From: Raoultibacter timonensis
GTDB lineage: Bacteria; Actinomycetota; Coriobacteriia; Coriobacteriales; Eggerthellaceae
Reading direction: 5' to 3'
Assembly: GCF_900240215.1 (NCBI RefSeq)
Contig: NZ_LT964679.1
Coordinates: forward strand, 2,645,322 to 2,709,321
Length of the DNA stretch: 64,000 nucleotides
The notes beneath the pieces were generated by a model that saw only the letters and a list, made by a program, of their open reading frames with translations, was not told the origin of the DNA and did not search any database. This document shows positions 17,228-25,687 of the stretch, piece after piece. The translations under genes and the position numbers were made by a program. Each line of letters begins with the position of its first letter. The stretch's first letter is position 1.

Positions 17228-17976
17228 GTGACACCACCTTCCGATTCATCTTTTCGGCGGCGAAGCTTCCTACCGACTATGATGAAAAAGAGCGACAGAA
17301 GCGCTACGAGTGAGAACAGAAGAGCGAGCTCGAGCACGTCGTCCCCCGTTATGGGAAACCCTGCACCGAACACGTTCGAGCCGCCGCCCTGCCCACCCGA
17401 AGCACCGGGGTCGTGAGGATCGAGCGGATCCGCCGGATCATCGGGATCGTGAGGATCGACGGGCGGCTCAGGAGGCTTTGAGGGGCTATAGGTGTGCGCA
17501 AACGCGAGGCTCTCCTCTTTGTAGCCGTTCGAGTTCTCGTACACCGTCTGCATTTCCAAACCGCCGGGCTGATCGAAGCGCACCACGTTATTGCGAATCT
17601 TGTAGTACGTGGTGTCGAGCGCGATATCGGGCTGCTCGCTTGCGGCGGTTGTCACGGTAAGCCGATATTCGTATATCCGCACCGCGCGGTATTCGATGGT
17701 GGGCGCCACGAACACGTCGTTGTCGGCGATGGCGAACTGGTAGCTTGCATCGTCGGTCGGCATGGGGTAGCTGGGATCGAGCGGCTCGAGCGTATACGTG
17801 ACGGTATAGCTTTCATCCGCCGGCAAGCCTTCTATCGTTTGGTATACCGGCATATCAAAGCTAACCGAATCAGCGGCGAATGCCCGCACAGGTGCCGCGC
17901 ACGCAAGCAACAGCGTGCCCAGGGCAAGCGCGAAGGCAATGCCGAGCAATCCCTGTATGTGAGCAGCTTTAGTCAC
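17224..17976 (-). CDS. Small FctB-like pilin/anchor subunit with sortase signal
   Basis: A 250-residue protein with a GTG start overlapping the end of the sortase gene by 8 bases. A signal peptide (1-35) precedes one domain resembling the streptococcal pilin isopeptide-linkage fold (YEYRLTVT and DTTYYKIRNNVVR strands). A Pro/Asp repeat (PPEPPVDPHDPDDPADPLDPHDP) follows, then a Gly-rich linker and a cell-wall sorting region: FPITG at about 207-211, a hydrophobic helix and a basic tail. A proline-rich stalk before the sorting signal is typical of pilus base subunits that attach to the wall. Confidence 0.82.
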   Translation of the reverse strand: MTKAAHIQGLLGIAFALALGTLLLACAAPVRAFAADSVSFDMPVYQTIEGLPADESYTVTYTLEPLDPSYPMPTDDASYQFAIADNDVFVAPTIEYRAVRIYEYRLTVTTAASEQPDIALDTTYYKIRNNVVRFDQPGGLEMQTVYENSNGYKEESLAFAHTYSPSKPPEPPVDPHDPDDPADPLDPHDPGASGGQGGGSNVFGAGFPITGDDVLELALLFSLVALLSLFFIIVGRKLRRRKDESEGGVT

Positions 17977-18922
17977 GTTTCGTCTGTGCTTCTTTCCTTT
18001 TTCTCTCCCGCCTCTTTATCGCGTAGATAAGGAGCGAGACCACGATGATCACGATCACGCAAAGCGCGACGAGGGCAAGATCGTGTGGGAACCTGTCGAA
18101 CAGATCGCCCAACCCCGATCCCCTGTTTTCAGAGGCGAAGGAGTTCTCGAAGCGATCGTCGCTCAACTTCCCCACGAGCAGATGCCTGCCGTTCGTCGGC
18201 TCGGAAGCGCAGGTGCTCAGCACCACGAGCCGGTCGTCGGCGCCTATCTCGATATCCCGACTGTGGTAGGCAATCGAGTACACGTAATCGATATAGGCCC
18301 GCTTCTCGCCTTCGGATTCGACGTAGGGGTTGTACAGTTTTTCGTCGTAAGCGTCTCCGAGCACATAAGCGAAGAGCTCTATCCCGTAGTACCGGTCGGT
18401 GGCGGAGGTGTAGATCTCTCCGTATGCGTGGCTCTCGAAAAACTCCGCGCTTTCAAACTTGTCGATATCGCCGAACATCGCACTTTCATCCATATGGTGC
18501 CCGTACAGAATGCTGTTGAAGTCCGACAGATCCCGGCTGTTTCGATAGTCCAGATAGATCGCCCCCGCTATCGAAGGCGAATCGTACACGCTCGTATTCA
18601 CGTACTTGAAGTTGTTATCGGTTTGTGCCACCGGGTAGTCGATACCCGTACCGAACACCCCCACCCAACCGAACACTTCAGAATTTTTCTGCTGCAGCTC
18701 GGCGAACGAAGCCGTATCGTGGGGCTTGTACTGTTCGTACTGGACGGAGTTTGCACCCTTGATTATCCGTCCGTTGTCGTACACGACATACGAGGCGCAA
18801 AGCAGTACGAGAACGAGAACGATCAAGAACAGATTGTCGAAGGCGGCGTCAACCGCGCGGAGGACCTTCAAGCCTCCGCTTCGACGCTCGACGCCCTCAT
18901 TGTTCACGTACTGCTTTGCCAT
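17969..18922 (-). CDS. Class B sortase (pilus polymerising type)
   Basis: A 317-residue transpeptidase. Membrane helices at about 31-48 and 280-300 enclose a sortase domain. The catalytic triad residues are visible: His in LYGHHM (about 142), Cys in LSTC (238) and Arg in NGRH (246). The class B features GAIYLDYRN and the extended helix region are present. It would cleave sorting signals of the adjacent pilins and join them through isopeptide bonds. AGAGGAA precedes the ATG. It lies between two putative substrates, as in streptococcal FCT-type pilus loci. Confidence 0.92.
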   Translation of the reverse strand: MAKQYVNNEGVERRSGGLKVLRAVDAAFDNLFLIVLVLVLLCASYVVYDNGRIIKGANSVQYEQYKPHDTASFAELQQKNSEVFGWVGVFGTGIDYPVAQTDNNFKYVNTSVYDSPSIAGAIYLDYRNSRDLSDFNSILYGHHMDESAMFGDIDKFESAEFFESHAYGEIYTSATDRYYGIELFAYVLGDAYDEKLYNPYVESEGEKRAYIDYVYSIAYHSRDIEIGADDRLVVLSTCASEPTNGRHLLVGKLSDDRFENSFASENRGSGLGDLFDRFPHDLALVALCVIVIIVVSLLIYAIKRRERKRKEAQTKRD

Positions 18923-18995
18923 GGTTGTTCCTCTAAAGAAAGATCGGCGGGATTAGCTCTTGCCGGCATATCCCGCCTTCCGATCCTTCTCGTGC

Positions 18996-20333
18996 CTAGT
19001 CTTCTTCGGCCTGGCGCCGAGCCCTGCTCACGAAGTAGAATCCAATACCGATGCATGCAGCGAGCCCAATGAGGATCAGCGGCATGTTGTCGAGAACGAC
19101 ACCGGTAATGCTGATATTGGTGCGCTCGTTGGTGATGGTTACCGTGTTGTCGCTGTCTGCCGCCACGAATTCATCTTTGTAGGTGACATCCGATCCGGTC
19201 GACACCTCGTACACCGAAACGGAAGCGGCACCGGGATTGCCCGTGACGCCGGAAATGTCGGACGCCTTCGTGTACTGCGTCAGGGAATCGGTTTCGCTCA
19301 CCTTGTACGTGGTTCCCAGCGGAAGGTTCCTGAAGTAGATGGTTTCGTTATGCCCGATGGGCGTGGACGGAATGGAGCCTTCGGTTGCACCTGCGGCGAA
19401 CGGAATCTTGCTCCATCCAGAGGTAACCTCCGTACCGCCGCTGCCGTCGGACCACAGGGTTCCATCCTCGTCGAAGACGTAGGTGTTCGGCGCGACGATG
19501 TACTCGACGTCGAAAGCACCTTCGGCGGCCTTCGGCAAGGTGAAGCTCACATCGAAGGGGAACTTCAGGGTGAAGTCGGCCCAATCGCCGGTGATGACGT
19601 TGGCGGTCTTCAGCGTTACCGGAACGGTGTATTCGTTCTTGAAGGTGAATCCGTTCGCAACCTTGGGTGCCGCATCCTCCAAAACGTTGTCAGCGCTTAC
19701 CTTTGCGTCGTCGTTATCCGCATTCGGATTGGAGATCGCGTCGGTCAACTCGAAAACGGTGACGGCGTACACGACGGTGCCCGCGGGGTTCCCGCTTGCG
19801 TTCACGTTCTTCACCCATACGCGCATCTGGTATTTCTGCTCGGAGTAGGCCATACCCTCGGTATCGGTACCGGACGGCGCCTGGTCGGAAGGCTTGACCT
19901 CGACGACCTCGTAGATGTACTCGCCGGCATGCGGGTAGCTGTTGGTCACGCTACCCGTAATGTTGCCCGAAAGCACCTTGTTCACTTCGCCTGCGGTCAG
20001 GCTGGAGAACTGCGCCGTTGTCGAGAGCGTCCGGACATCTTTGTAGGTGTCTGTCGACACGGCCCCCGAGTGATCGGCCACGTCCGTCAGCGTTGCGACG
20101 AACTGGTATTCCTCGCCTAGGAGCTTGGTCGTGTCGGCGCCTGCGGGCACATCCAGGTGCTTGCTGATCCACGCTCCGGCCAGGGTGCCCTGGACGGTCT
20201 CGGAGCCCGATCCATCGCCGTTCTTCGGAATTTCTTCCGCGAAGGCCACGCTCGCCATTCCTGTCAACGACAGCGCAAGCGCCACCACTGCGGCCAATGC
20301 CGTACTCGCTACTTTCTGTCTTACTCTTGCCAT
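18996..20333 (-). CDS. Major pilin, FctA (Spy0128-like) type
   Basis: A 445-residue protein. A signal peptide ends at about residue 32 (AFAEE). Two pilin isopeptide-linkage domains follow, with the E-box-like strand HAGEYIYEVVEV and SEQKYQMRVWVKN in the first and a second domain from about residue 225. The end carries ISITG (407-411), a membrane helix and a basic tail, which is the sorting signal in a form (xxITG) shared with the neighbouring small subunit. AGAGGAAAGG precedes the ATG. It is likely the polymer-forming shaft subunit, stabilised by internal Lys-Asn bonds. Confidence 0.88.
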   Translation of the reverse strand: MARVRQKVASTALAAVVALALSLTGMASVAFAEEIPKNGDGSGSETVQGTLAGAWISKHLDVPAGADTTKLLGEEYQFVATLTDVADHSGAVSTDTYKDVRTLSTTAQFSSLTAGEVNKVLSGNITGSVTNSYPHAGEYIYEVVEVKPSDQAPSGTDTEGMAYSEQKYQMRVWVKNVNASGNPAGTVVYAVTVFELTDAISNPNADNDDAKVSADNVLEDAAPKVANGFTFKNEYTVPVTLKTANVITGDWADFTLKFPFDVSFTLPKAAEGAFDVEYIVAPNTYVFDEDGTLWSDGSGGTEVTSGWSKIPFAAGATEGSIPSTPIGHNETIYFRNLPLGTTYKVSETDSLTQYTKASDISGVTGNPGAASVSVYEVSTGSDVTYKDEFVAADSDNTVTITNERTNISITGVVLDNMPLILIGLAACIGIGFYFVSRARRQAEED

Positions 20334-20374
20334 TGCCTTTCCTCTCTTTGCGACGTTCTTTCCGATGCTTCCTG

Positions 20375-20974
20375 CTAGATGTTTCTCGTTCTCATGACAA
20401 ACACTGTTTTTCCAACAATGATGTTCTCCTTCACGGGGCCGTACATGCGGCTGTCGAGCGACTCCGCCCGGTTATCGCCGAGCAAAAACACTTCGCCCGG
20501 CCCGAGCGTAACGGGGAAATCGATGCCGCCTTCATAGAGAAGCGTCTCTGCGCCCGTGCTGCCGACATTGCCGCTGATGCTTCGCTCCTGCTGCAGCTTG
20601 CCGTTTATCTCAAGGCCCCCCTCGGTTATGTTCACGGTATCTCCTTCAACGGCTACCACCCTTCTGAGCTGGATGTTTTCTTCGTACTCGACAGCAACGA
20701 CATCTCCGGAGGTGTAATCGTGATCCAAGCGGTAAAACAACAGTAAATCGCCGCTTTTCAGGGAAGGGTTCATCGAGTTGTCCTCCACTTTCGCAATGCC
20801 AAAAACGAAAACGAGGGCGAGAAGAACCACGAGCGCAACCAGTGCAACCTTGAGTATCAAGTACAGCACTTCGAGCAGAAGCTTGTTGCGTTTCGGCTTG
20901 CGTTGCGTCCGCCGATCGGCTTCCCCGCTTTCAGTGCCTGTCGTTTGCCTAGTGGTGCCGTCCAGTTCAATCAC
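20375..20974 (-). CDS. Signal peptidase I-like protein (SipA type) with altered catalytic lysine
   Basis: A 199-residue membrane protein. One helix (about 33-60) is followed by the type I signal peptidase domain. The nucleophile box is kept (NSMNPSL, Ser67) and so is the GDNRAESLDSRMYGPV box. The catalytic-lysine box reads RRVVAVEGD, with Arg104 where active enzymes have Lys. Streptococcal SipA proteins of FCT pilus loci lack catalytic residues and act as assembly chaperones, so the same role is inferred. The GTG start is the only usual start codon before an upstream stop; AAGG abuts it. It is first gene of the pilus operon. Confidence 0.85.
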   Translation of the reverse strand: MIELDGTTRQTTGTESGEADRRTQRKPKRNKLLLEVLYLILKVALVALVVLLALVFVFGIAKVEDNSMNPSLKSGDLLLFYRLDHDYTSGDVVAVEYEENIQLRRVVAVEGDTVNITEGGLEINGKLQQERSISGNVGSTGAETLLYEGGIDFPVTLGPGEVFLLGDNRAESLDSRMYGPVKENIIVGKTVFVMRTRNI

Positions 20975-21379
20975 CCTTCGAAACCAGGAGCCGAGAATGC
21001 CGGGCGACGGCTAGCGGGAGCAAGCTCTCTGCTTCTTCGGGTGCCTATATTAGTAATAAATTACAATATTAGGAACCGGTCTACCCCTGCTGCAGGCAAA
21101 CCGTGGTGGGCGTATCGAAGGAGCGGAGCGCTCTCGCTCTCAAACTCAGTGTGCTTCCGTTTTATGGAATCCGAGTATACCTATCAAAATGGTAGGAAGA
21201 TACTTAATTATGCAATTCCTTACCTTCTTCACAATTATAACGAGACAGATCATCGGATAGGATTTTACGGAAACACCTTTCGCCCAATGCACGACGAAGC
21301 CCCGGCCAGGTTACCGACCGGAGCTTCGCCATGCGTATGCTTATGTAGCGGAGGTTGTCCGAGAACTCGAAAGAACCTT
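20975..21379 (-). promoter_or_regulatory. AT-rich region upstream of the pilus operon
   Basis: A 405-base gene-free stretch, clearly lower in GC at 21038-21075 and 21175-21265. The first patch has an imperfect inverted repeat (CCTA...TAGG, 21044-21073). It includes a possible minus-strand TAATAT with TTCCTA 17 bases upstream. No coding potential is seen. It probably carries the pilus promoter and the end of the cytochrome transcript. Confidence 0.4.
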
Positions 21380-21997
21380 CTATAGACTCGCCCCGCCGAC
21401 GGTCCATCCGAGGCCAGGGGCCATCGCAGCCGCCTCTTCGTGGCATTGCCCGCAATACAGGTCGGAAGGCCCGTGGGCGCTGTGGCAGGTGCCGCATGCG
21501 ATATCACCGTGGCGGTTCTGATGGGGGTTGAACGCGAGGCCGTCGGTCAGCGCCTCGAGTCCTGCGCGGTCCATGTCGTGGCACGCCTCGTTCAGACAGA
21601 AGGTTTCGTCGTACTCCATCTTCGGAAGCGGATCCTTGAAGTCGCCCGACACCCATTTGATGCCCTCGGCTATCTGCTCGTCGATCTTCGGCTCGTGGCA
21701 CTGCAGGCAGGTGTAGCCCTCCCGCGCATGGGCTGTCACCATGAGCGATTCGTCGCCCGACTCATAGCTCTCGACGTAGGGGTCCATGGGGCTGTGACAG
21801 ATCGCGTTGCAGAAGGCGGGGCTCTCGTGCCACACCCAGAACCCAGCGCCCGCGGCCACGAGCACTACGGCTACCACGCCTGCGACAACGGGCCACTTCC
21901 TGCGCTTCTTCTTCGCGACGGGCTCGACCCGATCGCCTTCCAATATGGCATCGCTGCCGCTCAACGCCTCGTCGGCGGCTGTTTTCTCGTCTTCCAT
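21380..21997 (-). CDS. Membrane-anchored multiheme (pentaheme) c-type cytochrome, NapC/NrfH-like
   Basis: A 205-residue protein. A cytoplasmic acidic/basic N-terminus and one membrane helix (about 35-56) precede a heme domain. There are five heme-binding sites: Cys63-x3-Cys67-His, CLQCH (97-101), Cys134-x4-Cys139-His, CGTCH (168-172) and CGQCH (182-186). Two have non-standard CX3CH and CX4CH spacing. An AGGAGG ribosome site precedes the ATG. It is downstream of flavoprotein 2 on the same strand and probably passes electrons from menaquinol to that enzyme. Confidence 0.9.
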   Translation of the reverse strand: MEDEKTAADEALSGSDAILEGDRVEPVAKKKRRKWPVVAGVVAVVLVAAGAGFWVWHESPAFCNAICHSPMDPYVESYESGDESLMVTAHAREGYTCLQCHEPKIDEQIAEGIKWVSGDFKDPLPKMEYDETFCLNEACHDMDRAGLEALTDGLAFNPHQNRHGDIACGTCHSAHGPSDLYCGQCHEEAAAMAPGLGWTVGGASL

Positions 21998-22033
21998 TGC
22001 ATCCTCCTATCGGGATTGTTCACGTTCAGCGGC

Positions 22034-22067
22034 TGCGGGACCGTCGGGCAGCTCCGACGGTCCCGCA
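22034..22067 (-). terminator. Hairpin between flavoprotein 2 and its cytochrome gene
   Basis: 12-base perfect arms (22034-22045, 22056-22067), 10-base loop and no T run. Inside an operon this fits partial termination or mRNA stabilisation, which would set the flavoprotein to cytochrome ratio. Confidence 0.6.
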
Positions 22068-22123
22068 TGGTTTCCCGTCATGCGAGGGGCACGCGGGGGC
22101 ACGCGAACCGCGGGTGGTTACTC

Positions 22124-23692
22124 CTACGCTTCGTCCCAGTTGTCGAGCTTGGCCATTTCTTGCACGCACTTTCGACCGAACGACATCGAGCCGCCGAAAC
22201 TGCAGCCCGAAGCATTGATGGGGCGGCGCGTGCCGGGCACGATGCCCATGTTGCAGAAGTCCGAAATGTTGCCTGCGAGATACAGGCCGGGAATCACGTT
22301 GCCGAACACGTCGACCGCCTGCAGGTGATCCTCCTGCCAGCGCTTGAGCCCGCCGTAGGTGGAGCTGACAACGCTTGTGGTCTTGAAGGCGTAGTACGGC
22401 GGCGTCGTCAGGGCGACGGGCGCCGCTCCGGTCCCGGAAAGATGCGCGCGGCCGAATGCGCTATCGACACCCGACCCTTCAATATCGGCGTTGTACTGGT
22501 TCATCGTTGCAACGAACGCATCGGCGGGAATGTCCATTTGCGCAGCGAGATCCTCGAGCGTGTCGGCCTGCACCATAAGCCCCGTCTCGATGATCTTGCT
22601 CATCGAATAGTATCCCGATTCGTTTTCGGAGCAAGCTTCGGCAATGGGTTCGTCCCACACTTGCCAGCAGATGTTCTCGGGCTGCAAAAGCAGTTCGGAC
22701 CAAACGTTGGTGTAGCCCTGCGCCTCGTTGACGAAACGCTCGCCCTCGAGATTCACGAGCACGGCCCCCTGGTGGTACATCGCGCAGGCATCGCCCGTCT
22801 GCCCATCGGGATTCTGTACGGTAAGCATGCCGCAGTAGCTCAAATGGCGCGGGTCGGCGCCAAGAGCCATCGCCATCGTGATGCCCTGGCCAAGCTGGCC
22901 GAGCGACCCGTTGAACACCGTCATGTCCTCGACCGCAGGTCCGAAGTTCCACTCGTTGAGCATAGTCTTGTTGCGTCCGTATCCACCCGAGCACAAGAGC
23001 ACTGCTTTTTTCGCCTTGAGGTATTGCGTGGACCCGTTCTGTTCGATCTCGACACCGAGTATGCGCTTGGTCTCGGGGTTTTGGATAATGCGTGTCACAA
23101 GGGTGTTCAGGCGAATATCGGCACCCGCAGCCTGCGCATTTTGGTTGAGCGTGTTAATAAGCTCGCCCGGAGTCACATGATGCTCGCGCGGACGGGAATG
23201 GCCGTTCGATTGCAAAAGGCCCGATGCCTCGAACACGACGCCCATGCTGGTCAGCCAATCGTACATATCGCCGCCGTTGAGGTCGCACAGCATGCGCACG
23301 TAGCCCTCGTCGTAGTCAGTGGCAAACCATGCGCACAAATCCTCGAACATCTGGTCGGGAGAATCGTCGATGCCAAGCTCTGCCTGCAGCGGCGAACCCG
23401 GAATGGCGATACCGCCGTTGCAGATGGCGCTGTTGCCGCCGACCATCGCCTGCGACTCGCAGATGATAATGCTCACGCCCTGCGTCTGCGCCTCGATGCC
23501 CGCAGCAAGACCGGCACCGCCCGCCCCGATGGCAATGATGTCGGCTTCGTCGTCCCACTGCTCGGGAACTCCCGTGCCCGTCGATGCCGAAGCCGACGCC
23601 TGACCCGAGCCGCACCCGGCAAGACCCGCCATTGCCGCCAAACCCCCGACGGCGATGCCGCCTTTAATGAAATCGCGACGATTCAGTTCCAT
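22124..23692 (-). CDS. Tat-exported lipoprotein FAD reductase (flavoprotein 2)
   Basis: A 522-residue flavoprotein from the ATG at 23692 (an ATG at 23704 is the alternative). Tat motif NRRDFIKG, lipobox LAGC and FAD motif IAIGAGGAGLAAG are present. At the position of the fumarate reductase His-Thr-x-Gly-Gly it reads SSTYGG, so the substrate-binding His is missing and the substrate is probably not fumarate. The end, CSFGGSMSFGRKC, departs from flavoprotein 1. It forms an operon with the pentaheme cytochrome and is followed upstream by a same-strand LuxR gene at 23947. Confidence 0.9.
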   Translation of the reverse strand: MELNRRDFIKGGIAVGGLAAMAGLAGCGSGQASASASTGTGVPEQWDDEADIIAIGAGGAGLAAGIEAQTQGVSIIICESQAMVGGNSAICNGGIAIPGSPLQAELGIDDSPDQMFEDLCAWFATDYDEGYVRMLCDLNGGDMYDWLTSMGVVFEASGLLQSNGHSRPREHHVTPGELINTLNQNAQAAGADIRLNTLVTRIIQNPETKRILGVEIEQNGSTQYLKAKKAVLLCSGGYGRNKTMLNEWNFGPAVEDMTVFNGSLGQLGQGITMAMALGADPRHLSYCGMLTVQNPDGQTGDACAMYHQGAVLVNLEGERFVNEAQGYTNVWSELLLQPENICWQVWDEPIAEACSENESGYYSMSKIIETGLMVQADTLEDLAAQMDIPADAFVATMNQYNADIEGSGVDSAFGRAHLSGTGAAPVALTTPPYYAFKTTSVVSSTYGGLKRWQEDHLQAVDVFGNVIPGLYLAGNISDFCNMGIVPGTRRPINASGCSFGGSMSFGRKCVQEMAKLDNWDEA

Positions 23693-23946
23693 AGTAGATT
23701 CCATCCCTTCTTGCTTCCTTGGTTTCTTCTATCGGCTCCACCAAACGGACTCTAAGCCGACGGATGAAGCGATGGCCGAACCATAGCAGCAGAGACAAAA
23801 CGCCCTGTACCCACGAACCGTGTGTTTTTCGAAACCCCATCCACACGAAGCGGGGGGATGGATGCGTTTTCGCAGATGGATTGCTTTGTTTCCAAGAGCA
23901 CCAAAGCGGGAGTTTCCCAACCGCCAACGCGTTGGGCCACGGGCGA

Positions 23947-25329
23947 TCAGATTGCAAGCAGGTCGAGGAGCTCTTGGCGATTGTGGACATCGAGTTTCGC
24001 GTACAGCGTTTTCGCATACCCGCGAACGGTGTTCTCGGAGATCATGAGATGTTCGGCGATATAGCGCTTCGAGCGCCCCTTGCAGATGAGCTGCATGGTT
24101 TCGAGCTCTCGCTTGGTGAGCCCGTGCTGGTCGGCGAGCACCTCGCATCGGCGGTCTATCCTGTCGAAGTCTTGCAGGGGAACCTCGTCGGGGTTCCCTT
24201 CGGGAAACAGCCGTACGTCGGCATCGTCTTTGAAGTTGAAAACGACGACGGTGCTTACGGTTAAGAGCGCGATCAGGTTGATGATGAACGAGTCGGAATA
24301 CGTGTTGAACGTTCCGAGCTGATCGGCCAAGACCATACCGACGCTCAACGCGATCACATACGGCGCAAACCCGGCGCCGAATACGACGAACGGATGCAGG
24401 GAGGTGCGCGGAGCGAGAGCGCACAAGGAGAAGAACAGGAGGATGACCATCACGTAGCGCGCGAAATCGAATACGACGAACGACACGAATGCACTGTCGC
24501 GGAAGTTCGACGCGACAACCATAGCGAGCAGAACGAACGCCATGGCGATCTGGCAGAGAAAGCTGATGCTTACCCGTTTGTACGAATATCGGATCAGGGC
24601 GAGGAACAAAACGGGGAACGCGGTCTTGATGATCAGGTTGACGCCGATGTACAGCAAATCGCTGTGGATTCCCTCGTTGTTAACCCTGAACAACCCCATG
24701 ACCAAGCCGTACACCGCAAGCTCAATGACGACGAGAACGAGTCCGGTCCTTTTCTTCGATATGGGTTCTTGCGTCGACTTCGCCGGCTCCTCCGGCTGAA
24801 TGTGAGCCTGCGCCTTTCGGCACATGAATACCGCCAGCAGGGGCAACGGCACGGTAAGGACAAGGGACACGTCGAGGGGAAGCACTTCGAAAGGAAAGCG
24901 GATCGCCGGTACAAGCGCAAACGAAACGAGCAGGTAGCTCGCCATCCTCTTCAGGTCTATCGTGCTGAAGAGAGCGGCATACTGCAGGTAGCACCAAACA
25001 AGGCCCGACCCGCCAAGCACTGCACCGATCGGCAGAGCGGCAGCTCCCAATACGCTTTCACCGTAGCGGACGAGAAGCGGCGCAAGGCACATAGCGCCTG
25101 CAAACAACCACGAGAGCGACCGAGGAGACCCACCGCCGTTGCCCCTCATCCTGAAAAACACGATGGCGGAAACAGCAGCGGTAACCCCTTGGGCCACGTA
25201 GAACACCTCGAAGGAAACGGGAGCCGATCGGTCGAGCGTCTGCAGCATGAACCATAGCCATATCTGCGGACACACCAGCCCGAGAAACCATATGTCCTTG
25301 GCGATTTCGCGAACCAACCGAAAATTCAA
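23947..25329 (-). CDS. Membrane-bound LuxR-type regulator A
   Basis: A 460-residue protein with about twelve hydrophobic helices, a short linker and a C-terminal LuxR/GerE HTH (LTKRELETMQLICKGRSKRYIAEHLMISENTVRGYAKTLYAKL, split here by the HTH turn). The start is a TTG at 25329: AAAGGGG lies six bases before it and a minus-strand TATACT at 25353-25358 gives a short leader; homologous regulators here begin at the same point. It is probably an activator of the flavoprotein 2/cytochrome operon downstream on the same strand, with the membrane part sensing a small molecule. Confidence 0.87.
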   Translation of the reverse strand: MNFRLVREIAKDIWFLGLVCPQIWLWFMLQTLDRSAPVSFEVFYVAQGVTAAVSAIVFFRMRGNGGGSPRSLSWLFAGAMCLAPLLVRYGESVLGAAALPIGAVLGGSGLVWCYLQYAALFSTIDLKRMASYLLVSFALVPAIRFPFEVLPLDVSLVLTVPLPLLAVFMCRKAQAHIQPEEPAKSTQEPISKKRTGLVLVVIELAVYGLVMGLFRVNNEGIHSDLLYIGVNLIIKTAFPVLFLALIRYSYKRVSISFLCQIAMAFVLLAMVVASNFRDSAFVSFVVFDFARYVMVILLFFSLCALAPRTSLHPFVVFGAGFAPYVIALSVGMVLADQLGTFNTYSDSFIINLIALLTVSTVVVFNFKDDADVRLFPEGNPDEVPLQDFDRIDRRCEVLADQHGLTKRELETMQLICKGRSKRYIAEHLMISENTVRGYAKTLYAKLDVHNRQELLDLLAI

Positions 25330-25352
25330 GCTCGACCCCTTTCGTCCGTCAC

Positions 25353-25358
25353 AGTATA
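25353..25358 (-). promoter_or_regulatory. -10 element of regulator A
   Basis: TATACT on the minus strand, about 24 bases before the proposed TTG start. A good -35 is not seen. The 357-base gap 25330-25687 between the divergent regulators holds no other clear feature. Confidence 0.4.
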
Positions 25359-25687
25359 CAGGGAAACGTGAGGATGCCGCTCGAAAGCGCAGAGGGCGGC
25401 GGGAGCACCTTCTGATGCACGACAAAGGGACCCCTGGGTAAAACCATAGATGCAGATCGGCAACTGTACCCTGTTGCACAACAATACTAGGCACTGGTCG
25501 ACGATTGTTTGTTTGCCAATCCCCCGTTCCCAACCACTGCGTTTCCTTTAGCACTCCTGATTCCGGTTTTAGAAACACCCCGTCCTCAGAAACACCCGCT
25601 TCAAGAAAGCGTACACACCGAGCTTATCCGATCGCATGTCCGCAAACAAAGTACGAACGAGCCATACGCCGAAACCCCTATGTTACA

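Noticed and set aside
25505-25687. N-terminal 61-residue extension of regulator B
   Set aside because: Lacks conserved character, has no ribosome site, and places extra polar residues before the membrane domain; a later start fits better.
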